A DNA stretch of 64,000 nt from positions 62,001 to 126,000 of the forward strand of contig NZ_JAVAMQ010000004.1 in the NCBI RefSeq assembly GCF_030732095.1. Reading direction: 5' to 3'. This stretch comes from Paracoccus spongiarum (GTDB taxonomy: Bacteria; Pseudomonadota; Alphaproteobacteria; Rhodobacterales; Rhodobacteraceae). The notes beneath the pieces were generated by a model that had not been told where the DNA came from, searched no databases, and saw only the letters and a list, made by a program, of their open reading frames with translations. A program made the translations under genes and the position numbers. Shown here piece by piece: positions 56,557-64,000 of the stretch (position 1 is the first letter of the stretch; the number at the start of each line of letters is the position of its first letter).

Positions 56557-57557
56557 CACGCCCCCCGCGCCATCCGCCACAGCCGGGGCAGGGCGATCAC
56601 GGCGATCAGCAGCGCGCCGACGATGATGGACATCACGATGCCCGGCACGTTCAGCAGCCCGAGGCCGAAGGTCACGAGGCCCATCACGAAGGCCGCCAGC
56701 ACGACGCCGGGGATCGTCCCCGACCCGCCCAGGATGCTGACCCCGCCCAGCACGACGATGGTGACGACCTCAAGCTCGAAGCCCGAGGCGATCGAGGGAC
56801 GCGTCGATCCCAGCCGCGAGGTCAGGCAGATCGCCGCGATGCCGCTCATCAGCCCGGTCAGCAGGAACAGGATGAACCTGACCCGATCGACCCGGATGCC
56901 CGAAAACCGGGCGGCGGTCGCATTGTTGCCTATGGCATAGACCATGCGGCCGAAATTCGTGCGGTGCAGCAGGATTCCGAAGGCCAGCGCGGCAAGGGCA
57001 AAGATCACCAGTTCCACGGTGATGACCCAGACGACATAGCCCTGTCCGAACCAGGCGAAGGCAGGCGGATAGCCGGTGAAGGCGCCGTCGCCCAGCACGA
57101 TGTAGCTGATGCCGCGAAACAGGCTCATGGTGCCGATCGTCACCACGATCGAGGGCAGCCCGAAGCGCGCCACCAGGAGGCCGTTGAACGCTCCGCAGGC
57201 CAGCCCCGTGCCCAGACCCAGCAGCACCAGCACCGGCGTCGGCGCCCCTGCGGCCATCGCGACGCCCATCACCGTCGAGGCCAGCGCGATGATCGCGCCC
57301 ACCGACAGGTCAATCTCGCCGGCCACGATCAGCATGGCCATGGCAAAGGCGATCATTGCCTTTTCGGTGAAGTTGAAGGTCGCGTCGCTGAGGTTCCAGG
57401 GATCGAGGAAATAGGGCGAGGCCAGGGAATTGAGGATGAAGATGGCGATCGCCGTGACCAGCAGCAGCGCCTCCCAGCTTTTCAGGGCGCGGGCGGCGGG
57501 GCTGCCGAGGCGGTCGGGGATCTGGCGGCCGGTGGTGGCAGGGTTGGCGGTGGTCAT
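56556..57557 (-). CDS. rhaQ: Rhamnose ABC transporter permease RhaQ
   Basis: 333-residue membrane permease of the ribose/rhamnose-type (CUT2) ABC importer, with about ten hydrophobic segments. Family motifs [33 protein letters not shown] and [22 protein letters not shown] are present. Start ATG 57557 overlaps the rhaP stop by 4 bases. Order R-S-T-P-Q-U-K is that of the Rhizobium leguminosarum rhamnose operon. Confidence 0.92.
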   Translation of the reverse strand: MTTANPATTGRQIPDRLGSPAARALKSWEALLLVTAIAIFILNSLASPYFLDPWNLSDATFNFTEKAMIAFAMAMLIVAGEIDLSVGAIIALASTVMGVAMAAGAPTPVLVLLGLGTGLACGAFNGLLVARFGLPSIVVTIGTMSLFRGISYIVLGDGAFTGYPPAFAWFGQGYVVWVITVELVIFALAALAFGILLHRTNFGRMVYAIGNNATAARFSGIRVDRVRFILFLLTGLMSGIAAICLTSRLGSTRPSIASGFELEVVTIVVLGGVSILGGSGTIPGVVLAAFVMGLVTFGLGLLNVPGIVMSIIVGALLIAVIALPRLWRMARGA

Positions 57558-58528
57558 GTCCGGTGCTCCGCGCGCTTCAGGATGATGCGGCCGGGGTCGC
57601 GCCGGCTGGCCGCGTTGAAGGCGATGGCGACCAGGATCGCGCTGCCCGAGATGGCCATCTGCCAAAAGGGCGAGATGCCCACGACCGGCAGGGCGTTCTT
57701 GATGATGCCGAGAAACAGCGCCCCCATCACCGCGCCGGCGACGCTGCCCGATCCGCCGGCGATTGCGATGCCGCCGATCACGCAGGCCGCGACCACGTCC
57801 AGTTCGAACCCGCCGGCGATGTCGACATAGGCGACGGCATAGCGCGCGACCCACAGATAGCCTGTCAGCCCGGCCAGCGCGCCGGCCAGCACGAAGGCCA
57901 GGAACTGCGTCCGCCCGACCGAGATGCCGGTATAGACCGCCGCATGGGGGTTGCCGCCGACGGCGTAGAAGGCGCGGCCAAGCGGGGTGCGGGTCAGCAG
58001 CAGCGCCATCGCCGCCACCGCGGCCAGCGCGATCCAGGCCATCACCGGCAGCCCCGCGACGACCGCGCGCGGGAACGCCTTGAAGGCATCGCTCATCTGG
58101 TGGGCGTTGATCCATGCGCCGCCGGTCAGCAGGAAGATCGTGCCGCGATAGATGGTCATGGTGCCCAGCGTGACCACGATCGACGGGATGCCGAGGCGCC
58201 AGACCAGCAGCCCGTTCACCGCGCCAAGCGCGGCGCCGAGACCGATCACCGCCAGCAGGATCAGCGGCAGGGGCAGGCCCGCGCCGTTCATCAGCGCCGC
58301 GACCATGCCGCACAGCGCAAGGTTGGCGGCCACCGACAGGTCGATGCATTTCGTCACGATCACCACCATCTGACCCAGTGCCAGAAGGATCAGCGGCGCG
58401 GTGTCGGTCAGCACGCGGGCCAGGTTCGCCGGTGCGACAAAGCCGGGAAAGCGGGTCGCGATGACCGCCAGCAGGATCAGGATGGCCAGCGCGAGGATCG
58501 CCTCGCGGGATGTGACGAGGCGCGTCAT
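57554..58528 (-). CDS. rhaP: Rhamnose ABC transporter permease RhaP
   Basis: 324-residue CUT2-class permease, paralogous to RhaQ. Visible motifs: TKCIDLSVAANLALCGM, GIPSIVVTLGTMTIYRG, GGFELDVVAACVIGGIAIAGG. It probably forms the channel as a heterodimer with RhaQ. Start ATG 58528 overlaps the rhaT stop (ATGA). Confidence 0.92.
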   Translation of the reverse strand: MTRLVTSREAILALAILILLAVIATRFPGFVAPANLARVLTDTAPLILLALGQMVVIVTKCIDLSVAANLALCGMVAALMNGAGLPLPLILLAVIGLGAALGAVNGLLVWRLGIPSIVVTLGTMTIYRGTIFLLTGGAWINAHQMSDAFKAFPRAVVAGLPVMAWIALAAVAAMALLLTRTPLGRAFYAVGGNPHAAVYTGISVGRTQFLAFVLAGALAGLTGYLWVARYAVAYVDIAGGFELDVVAACVIGGIAIAGGSGSVAGAVMGALFLGIIKNALPVVGISPFWQMAISGSAILVAIAFNAASRRDPGRIILKRAEHRT

Positions 58529-60060
58529 GCGGCGGCTCCGCTGTCGGTGCCGGCCAGCCCGACGGCGGCGCGCACGAGGTTTTCGGGGGTCATCCGGTCA
58601 CCCGAGAATTCGCCCGCGATGCGGCCCTCGCGCATCACGATGATGCGGTCGGACATGCCCAGCACCTCGGGAATCTCGCTGCTGACCATGATCACGGCCA
58701 GCCCTTCGGCAGCCAGTTCGGACATGAAGTCGTGGACCGCAGCCTTGGACCCGATGTCGATGCCCTTGGTCGGCTCGTCCAGGATGATGACGCGGGGCCG
58801 GGTGGCCAGCCACTTGGCGATCACCACCTTCTGCTGGTTGCCCCCCGACAGCAGCGCGACGTCCTGATCGAGGCTGGCAGCGCGCAGGTCCAGCCGCTGG
58901 GTATAGTCGCGGGCCATCGCGAATTCCTCGGCCAGCCGCAGGAAGCCCGCCCGGCTGGTCCGCGCCAGCGAGGGCAGCGTGACGTTCTGGAAGATCGGCA
59001 GCCCCTTGACTGCGCCCTGCCGGCCGCGATCCTCGGGCACATAGACGATGCCCGCCTCGACGGCCTGCGCGGTGGAGCGGATCGCGCGCACCTGATCGCC
59101 GATCCGGCAGGCGCCCTTGGAGGGCTGGGTGATGCCGAACAGCGCCTGCATCACCTCGGACCGCCCGGCGCCGACAAGGCCGTAAAAGCCCAGGATCTCG
59201 CCCTGGTGCAGCGTGAACGAGATGTCCTCGAACTCGGTCGGGTGGCAGTAGCCCGCGACCGTCAGCGCGGGCGGGCCGATGCGGGCCGGGCGCTTGGGAT
59301 AGATCTGGTCGACCGCGCGGCCGACCATCATCTGCACCAGGTCGGATTCGGTCACATCTGCCATTGCGCCCTCGGCGACGAACTGCCCGTCGCGGAACAC
59401 CGTCCAGCGGTCGGCGATGCGGAAGATCTCGTCGAACTTGTGGCTGATGAACAGGATCGCCTTGCCCTGCGCCTTCAGCTTTTCCACCAGCTCGTAAAGC
59501 TCGTGGATCTCCTTGTGGCTCAGCGCGGCCGTCGGCTCGTCCATGATGACCACGCGGGCGTCGATCGACAGGGCGCGGGCGATGGCCACCAGGTGCTTGC
59601 TGGCGATGCCAAGATCGACAAGCCGGGCCGAGGGGTCCAGGTCGGCACCGATCGCATCGAGGATCCGCCGCGCCCTGTCGCGCATCGCGCGGCGGTCGAT
59701 CAGCCCCCACCGGTCGCGCGGCGCATGGCCGATGAAGATGTTCTCGGCCACCGTCATCTCGTCGAACAGCACGGTTTCCTGATGGATCGCGGTGACGCCC
59801 GCCTGCCCGGCCGCCTGCGCGGTCGGAAAGCGCGTCTCGGCGCCGTCGACGATGATCTGGCCCTCGTCGGGCTGGTAGATGCCGGTGAGCACCTTCACGA
59901 TGGTCGATTTTCCCGCGCCATTCTCGCCGATCAGCGCGGTGACCTGGCCGGGATGAAGGTCCAGATGGACCCCGTCCAGCGCGCGGACGCCGGGAAAGGA
60001 CTTGACGATGCCGCGCAGCGACAGCACCGGGCCGGCTGCGGCCGGGGACATGGCCTGCAT
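58525..60060 (-). CDS. Rhamnose ABC transporter ATPase RhaT (two nucleotide-binding domains)
   Basis: 511-residue fused ATPase of a CUT2 sugar importer. NBD1 has Walker A GENGAGKST and Walker B VVIMDEPTAALS; NBD2 has a degenerate Walker A (GLVGAGRSE), signature LSGGNQQKVVIAKWL and IILDEPTKGID. The degenerate second P-loop is normal for this family. It lies 60 bases after rhaS, with a strong hairpin in the gap. Not to be confused with the E. coli RhaT symporter. Confidence 0.92.
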   Translation of the reverse strand: MQAMSPAAAGPVLSLRGIVKSFPGVRALDGVHLDLHPGQVTALIGENGAGKSTIVKVLTGIYQPDEGQIIVDGAETRFPTAQAAGQAGVTAIHQETVLFDEMTVAENIFIGHAPRDRWGLIDRRAMRDRARRILDAIGADLDPSARLVDLGIASKHLVAIARALSIDARVVIMDEPTAALSHKEIHELYELVEKLKAQGKAILFISHKFDEIFRIADRWTVFRDGQFVAEGAMADVTESDLVQMMVGRAVDQIYPKRPARIGPPALTVAGYCHPTEFEDISFTLHQGEILGFYGLVGAGRSEVMQALFGITQPSKGACRIGDQVRAIRSTAQAVEAGIVYVPEDRGRQGAVKGLPIFQNVTLPSLARTSRAGFLRLAEEFAMARDYTQRLDLRAASLDQDVALLSGGNQQKVVIAKWLATRPRVIILDEPTKGIDIGSKAAVHDFMSELAAEGLAVIMVSSEIPEVLGMSDRIIVMREGRIAGEFSGDRMTPENLVRAAVGLAGTDSGAAA

Positions 60061-60085
60061 TGGGATGATCCTTCGGAAGGAGGCA

Positions 60086-60110
60086 GGGTCCGGGCGGCTG
60101 GCCCGGACCC
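60086..60110 (-). other. rhaS-rhaT intercistronic hairpin
   Basis: A perfect 10-bp GC-rich stem (60086-60095 with 60101-60110, five-base loop) starts 11 bases past the rhaS stop; no T-run follows on the minus strand. Such hairpins after binding-protein genes protect the upstream message and lower expression of the downstream ATPase. Confidence 0.6.
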
Positions 60111-60120
60111 GCTTGCGGGT

Positions 60121-61113
60121 TCAGAAGATCGAACTGAACTCGTCGATGTTGCTGGCGTCATAGGTGAAGGGATCGGCCATCGCGGCCTCGGTGTTGTCGT
60201 CCAGTGTCACCTCGCCCATGCGGCCGATGGGGATGGTCGCGCCCGGCTCTGCCTTGGCATCGCCCTTGGCCAGGTGATAGGCGATCATCGTCGCGGAATA
60301 GCCAAGGTCGATCGGGTTCCAGATCGCGAAGGATTTCGAGGCGCCCGATTTCACGTGGCCGGCCATCTCGGAGGGCAGGCCAAGTCCGGTGACGTTCACC
60401 TGGCCGATCTTGCCGGCGTCGGTGACGGCCTGCGCGGCGGCGACGATGCCCACGCTGGTCGGGGCGATGATCGCCTTGAGGTCGGGATAGGTCTGCATGA
60501 GGCCCTGCGCCTCGCGATAGGACTTGTCGGCCAGGTCGTCGCCATAGACGGTGCCCACCACCTTCACGTCCGGGTAGTTGCCCGCGACCTTGTTCATCTC
60601 TTCGATCCAGGTGTTCTGGTTGGTCGAGGTGGTCGTGGCCGACAGCACCGCAACCTCACCGCCCTCGGGCAGGTGATCGGCCGCCAGCTTGATGATCGTG
60701 TTGCCGATCAGCGCGCTGGACGAGGGGTTCAGATGCATCTGCCGGCCCTCGGCCGCGACGCCGGAATCCCAGCTGATGACCGTGATGCCGCGATCCATCG
60801 CCTTCTTCAGCGTCGGCACCAGCGCGTCGGTGTCGTTGGCGCTGACCGCGATGGCATCGACGCGCTGCGCGATCAGGCTGTTGATGACCTCGATCTGGCC
60901 CTCGGCGGTGGTGTCGGTGGGGCCGGTATAGATGATCTCGACCCCGCCCAGTTCGGCCGCGGCTTCTTGCGCGCCCTTGTTGGCGGCCTCGAAGAAGCCG
61001 ATGCCAAGCGCCTTGACGACCAGTGCGATGCGCATGTCCTCGGCCTGTGCCGATCCCGCGACAAGCGCGGTCGCCATCGCGGCGGTGGTCAGGGCCTTTC
61101 TCAGAATGCTCAT
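60121..61113 (-). CDS. rhaS: Rhamnose ABC transporter substrate-binding protein RhaS
   Basis: 330-residue periplasmic binding protein with a Sec signal peptide (MSILRKALTTAAMATALVAG, cut near SAQA-ED). The mature protein is a type I periplasmic fold: VVKALGIGFFEAANKGAQEA, SANDTDALVPTLKKAMDRGI and TVISWDSGV match the ribose-type family. Start ATG 61113 has GGGAGGA. First structural gene after the regulator, with the hairpin behind it favouring high expression. Confidence 0.93.
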   Translation of the reverse strand: MSILRKALTTAAMATALVAGSAQAEDMRIALVVKALGIGFFEAANKGAQEAAAELGGVEIIYTGPTDTTAEGQIEVINSLIAQRVDAIAVSANDTDALVPTLKKAMDRGITVISWDSGVAAEGRQMHLNPSSSALIGNTIIKLAADHLPEGGEVAVLSATTTSTNQNTWIEEMNKVAGNYPDVKVVGTVYGDDLADKSYREAQGLMQTYPDLKAIIAPTSVGIVAAAQAVTDAGKIGQVNVTGLGLPSEMAGHVKSGASKSFAIWNPIDLGYSATMIAYHLAKGDAKAEPGATIPIGRMGEVTLDDNTEAAMADPFTYDASNIDEFSSIF

Positions 61114-61141
61114 GTGTTCCTCCCTATGAGCGGTTGGCGCG

Positions 61142-61948
61142 TCATTCCTGCGCGCGCGTCTTGCGGTCGGTCGCGGCCAGCGGCGCCACGATCAGGCGGA
61201 TCTCGGCGGCCTGAAGCATCTGCGCCTCGCGATCCGTGATGCCGTCATCGGTGATGACGGTGTGGATGCGGGTCAGCGGGCACAGAAGCAGGCTGGATCG
61301 CTGCCTGAATTTCGAGCTGTCGGCCAGCACGACCAACTCGTCGGCCTGGCCGATCAGCTTCTGTTCGGCCTGCACCAGCAGCGGGTCGCCCTCCATCAGG
61401 CCAAGGGGGCCGAGGCCGCGGCAGCCCATGAACATGCGGCGGGCGTGGAAATGGTTGCTGCCATCGGCGTCGAAGGGCGACAGGATGATGTTCTGTTCGC
61501 GGTAGATCGCGCCGGCCGGCAGCAGCACGGTGTTCTTCGACTGCTTCAGCAGGTGTTCCGCGATGGGAAAGCTGTTGGTGAAGACCTGCAGCCGCTTGGT
61601 GGTCAGCGGATGGACCATCTGGAAGGTCGTCGTGCCGCCATTGATGATGATGGCGTCGCCATCCTCGCACAGATCGACGGCGGCCTGCGCGATTGCGCGT
61701 TTCTGCGCGATGTTGATCGTCTGGTTCACGGCGAAGGGCCGGGCGTTGATGCCCACGAACTGCGGCGGGGCGATGGCCTCGGCGCCGCCGCGCACCCGGC
61801 GCAGCTTCTTGGCGACGTGCAGCTGGGCGATGTCGCGCCGCACGGTGGCCTCGGAGGCGCCGGTCAGCGCGCAGCAATCGGCCACCGTGACGACCGGCCG
61901 TTCCTGGACCGCCGACAGGATGATGCGATGGCGTTCGGTTTCCAGCAT
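61142..61948 (-). CDS. DeoR-family regulator of the rhamnose locus
   Basis: 268 residues. The N-terminal DeoR winged helix (about 1-57) contains TVADCCALTGASEATVRRDI, and the C-terminal sugar-phosphate sensor domain shows the glycine-rich NGGTTTFQMV and VLADSSKF segments. Likely a repressor released by a rhamnose intermediate, as for RhaR of Rhizobium leguminosarum. Start ATG 61948 with GGAGGGG; upstream frame to 61984 is unlikely. First in the minus-strand operon and facing the divergent aldolase gene, with which it shares a repeat-rich promoter region. Confidence 0.9.
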   Translation of the reverse strand: MLETERHRIILSAVQERPVVTVADCCALTGASEATVRRDIAQLHVAKKLRRVRGGAEAIAPPQFVGINARPFAVNQTINIAQKRAIAQAAVDLCEDGDAIIINGGTTTFQMVHPLTTKRLQVFTNSFPIAEHLLKQSKNTVLLPAGAIYREQNIILSPFDADGSNHFHARRMFMGCRGLGPLGLMEGDPLLVQAEQKLIGQADELVVLADSSKFRQRSSLLLCPLTRIHTVITDDGITDREAQMLQAAEIRLIVAPLAATDRKTRAQE

Positions 61949-61990
61949 GGTGCCCCTCCGTCCCTCGATCACAGCTTCCACCATTTTCGC

Positions 61991-62072
61991 GCATTGTCAA
62001 TCAATAATGATCGAAAAATACTTTCTGCATGTGCATAATGATCGGTGATGATCGAAAATGATTGACCAATGC
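61991..62072. promoter_or_regulatory. Candidate rhamnose operator between divergent promoters
   Basis: AT-rich block. Outer inverted repeat: GCATTGTCAATCA (61991-62003) and TGATTGACCAATGC (62059-62072), one base inserted. Inside are three ATGATCG repeats: 62007-62013, 62039-62044 region and 62048-62054, two of them extended to ATGATCGAAAA. The outer arms contain TTGACA-like -35 hexamers pointing outwards: on plus, TTGACC at 62062-62067 with TATCGC 18 bases later; on minus, TTGACA at 62000-61995. A DeoR-type binding region controlling both directions is inferred. Confidence 0.6.
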
Positions 62073-62134
62073 GGCTGTCGGGGTGTATCGCCGATCTGAT
62101 CGCGCGGCGCATCGCCGCCACAAGGGAGGCATCC

Positions 62135-64000
62135 ATGACCAAGACACTTGCCGCCGACCGGCTGGAAAACCTGTGGGATGACGGCCGTGCCGCCGCGATG
62201 AGCGAATCGGAAAAGCTGCTCTACCGCTCGAACCTGCTGGGTTCGGACAAGCGGGTGACGAATTACGGCGGCGGCAACACCTCGGCGAAGGTCATGGAAA
62301 CCGATCCGCTGACCGGCGAGGCGGTCGAGGTGCTGTGGGTCAAGGGATCGGGCGGCGACATCGGCTCGATGGGCATGGACGGGTTCGCCACGCTCTACAT
62401 GGACCGGTTGCGGGCGCTGAAGGGCCGGTATCGCGGCCTGGCGCATGAGGACGAGATGGTCGGCTATCTGCCGCATTGCACCTTCGGGCTGAACCCGCGC
62501 GCGGCCAGCATCGACACGCCGCTGCACGCCTATGTGCCGCGCCGGCATGTCGATCACGTCCATTCCGATGCGATCATCGCCATTGCCGCCTCGGTCAATT
62601 CGCGCGCGCTGACGGCCGAGATCTTCGGCGACGATATCGGCTGGCTGCCCTGGAAGAAGCCCGGCTACGAGTTGGGCCTGTGGCTGGAGAAATTCGCCAC
62701 CCAGAACCCGCAGGCGCGCGGCTGCGTGCTGGAAAGCCACGGGCTGTTCACCTGGGCCGACGACGCCAAGGACTGCTACCTGACCACGCTTGAGGTCATC
62801 AACACCGCCGCAGAATGGCTGGCGCGGCGCAGCGCCGGCAAGCCCGTCTTCGGCGGCGTCGCGCGCCCGACGCTGGAGCCGGCGCAGCGGCGCGAGATCG
62901 CGGCCCGGCTGATGCCGGCGATCCGCGGGCTGATCTCGAAGGATCGCCACAAGGTCGGGCATTTCGACGACCAGCCTGCGGTGCTGGACTTCGTGGGCTC
63001 GCAGATGCTGGAGACGCTGGCGCCGATGGGAACATCCTGCCCGGACCATTTCCTGCGCACCAAGATCCGGCCGCTGGTCGTCGATTTCGACCCCGCGCGC
63101 CCCGATCCGGACGCCACCATCGCCGGGCTGGCCAGGGCGGCCGAGGATTACCGCGCCGATTACGCCACCTATTACGATCGCTGCAAGCATCCCGACAGCC
63201 CCGCCCTGCGTGATCCGAACGCGGTCGTCTGGCTGGTGCCCGGCGTCGGCATGATCACCTTTGCGCTGGACAAGGCCACGGCCCGCATCTCGGGCGAGTT
63301 CTACGTCAATGCGATCAACGTGATGCGCGGGGCCAGCGCGGTCAGCACCTATCAGGGTCTGCCGGAACAAGAGGCCTTCGACATCGAATACTGGCTGCTG
63401 GAAGAGGCCAAGCTGCAGCGCATGCCCAAGCCGAAATCGCTGGCCGGTCGGGTCGCGCTGGTGACCGGCGGCGCCGGCGGCATCGGTGCGGCGACGGCCG
63501 AACGCTTCCTGCGCGAGGGCGCGTGCGTCATGCTGGCCGATATCGACCAGGACGCGCTGGCCGGTGCCCGGCAGGGGCTGGCCGCCCGGCACGGTGCCGA
63601 TGCGGTCCGCTGCGTGCAGATGAACGTCACCGACGAACACCAGGTCGCCCGCGCCTATGCAGAGATGGCAGTCGAGTTCGGCGGCATCGACATCCTCGTG
63701 TCGAATGCCGGCATCGCCTCGTCGGCGCCGGTCGAGGACACCTCGCTGGCGATGTGGAACAAGAACATGGACATCCTGTCCACAGGCTATTTCCTCGTCT
63801 CGCGCGAGGCGTTCAGGACCTTCCGCACACAGGATATCGGCGGCGCGGTGATCTTCGTGGCGTCCAAGAACGGGCTGGCGGCCAGCCCCAATGCCAGCGC
63901 CTACTGCACCGCCAAGGCGGCCGAGATCCATCTGGCCCGCTGCCTGGCGCTGGAAGGCGCCGAGGCCGGCATCCGCGTGAATGTCGTCAACCCCGACGCG
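62135..64000 (+). CDS. rhaD: Bifunctional rhamnulose-1-phosphate aldolase/short-chain dehydrogenase (3' end outside window)
   Basis: Open from ATG 62135 (GGGAGG upstream) to the window end, 622 codons and no stop. The N-terminal part (~1-430) is a class II aldolase domain with metal-ligand histidines in HVDHVHSDA and an ESHGLFTW segment; it would split L-rhamnulose-1-phosphate to dihydroxyacetone phosphate and L-lactaldehyde. From about residue 437 an SDR domain follows, with NAD motif VTGGAGGIGAATA, NAG and catalytic YCTAK, which could oxidise lactaldehyde. Full-length family members are about 700 residues, so some 80 are missing. Divergent from the rha transport operon. Confidence 0.93.
   Translation, partial: MTKTLAADRLENLWDDGRAAAMSESEKLLYRSNLLGSDKRVTNYGGGNTSAKVMETDPLTGEAVEVLWVKGSGGDIGSMGMDGFATLYMDRLRALKGRYRGLAHEDEMVGYLPHCTFGLNPRAASIDTPLHAYVPRRHVDHVHSDAIIAIAASVNSRALTAEIFGDDIGWLPWKKPGYELGLWLEKFATQNPQARGCVLESHGLFTWADDAKDCYLTTLEVINTAAEWLARRSAGKPVFGGVARPTLEPAQRREIAARLMPAIRGLISKDRHKVGHFDDQPAVLDFVGSQMLETLAPMGTSCPDHFLRTKIRPLVVDFDPARPDPDATIAGLARAAEDYRADYATYYDRCKHPDSPALRDPNAVVWLVPGVGMITFALDKATARISGEFYVNAINVMRGASAVSTYQGLPEQEAFDIEYWLLEEAKLQRMPKPKSLAGRVALVTGGAGGIGAATAERFLREGACVMLADIDQDALAGARQGLAARHGADAVRCVQMNVTDEHQVARAYAEMAVEFGGIDILVSNAGIASSAPVEDTSLAMWNKNMDILSTGYFLVSREAFRTFRTQDIGGAVIFVASKNGLAASPNASAYCTAKAAEIHLARCLALEGAEAGIRVNVVNPDA

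Overview
This 64 kb window is GC-rich, gene-dense alphaproteobacterial chromosome, most likely Rhodobacterales and close to Paracoccus. The best pointer is the cytochrome bc1 operon: gene order Rieske, cytochrome b, cytochrome c1, with a cytochrome c1 carrying a long Ala/Glu/Pro-rich acidic segment like that known from Paracoccus denitrificans. A perfect CtrA-type box (TTAA-N7-TTAA), an alphaproteobacterial RpoH-like promoter and a Rhizobium-like rhamnose operon agree with this. No transposase, integrase, CRISPR array or rRNA gene was seen. There is one tRNA, tRNA-Pro(CGG).

Layout. 0-3.5 kb: end of the phosphate uptake/regulation operon (pstA partial, pstB, phoU, phoB). 3.5-12 kb, minus strand: ribokinase, bc1 genes petC-petB-petA, radC, dnaJ, dnaK. 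12-23.4 kb: surface polysaccharide genes (ABC-2 export permease, cysQ, kdsB, galU, galE, two tandem paralogous glycosyltransferases, a Core-2-like glycosyltransferase, a two-domain sulfotransferase-like protein, phosphohexomutase). CysQ removes PAP, the by-product of sulfotransferases, so a sulfated glycan is a reasonable inference. 23.5-27.8 kb: NTF2-like, GNAT and nitrilase-family genes overlapping end to end, then arfB, a Nudix hydrolase and a PiT phosphate transporter. 27.8-36 kb, mostly minus strand: iron-sulfur cryptochrome/photolyase with its DUF2256 partner, NlpC/P60 peptidase, M17 aminopeptidase, an Hpt-like protein, carbonic anhydrase, DedA, asd, and a Hint-domain protein behind a CtrA-like box. 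36-41.7 kb: GT29-like and GT4 glycosyltransferases, an MFS transporter, a small membrane protein, leuB and an EamA transporter.

41.75-46.7 kb is the least ordinary stretch. After tRNA-Pro come an SH3 lipoprotein, an AT-rich promoter-like region, an uncatalogued 32-residue secreted peptide with two cysteines, a 997-residue multi-pass membrane protein fused to a periplasmic substrate-binding domain through what looks like a retained signal peptide, and a small RTX calcium-binding protein. I consider the peptide plus membrane-sensor pair the best candidate for an undescribed system.

46.7-64 kb: malate synthase G; a MoxR-DUF58-Bat (von Willebrand A) aerotolerance-type operon; then a complete L-rhamnose uptake and catabolism locus (regulator, ABC transporter, mutarotase, kinase), with the bifunctional aldolase/dehydrogenase divergent and running off the window end. 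The divergent rhamnose promoters share an AT-rich region with an inverted repeat enclosing three TGATCG elements, a likely operator.
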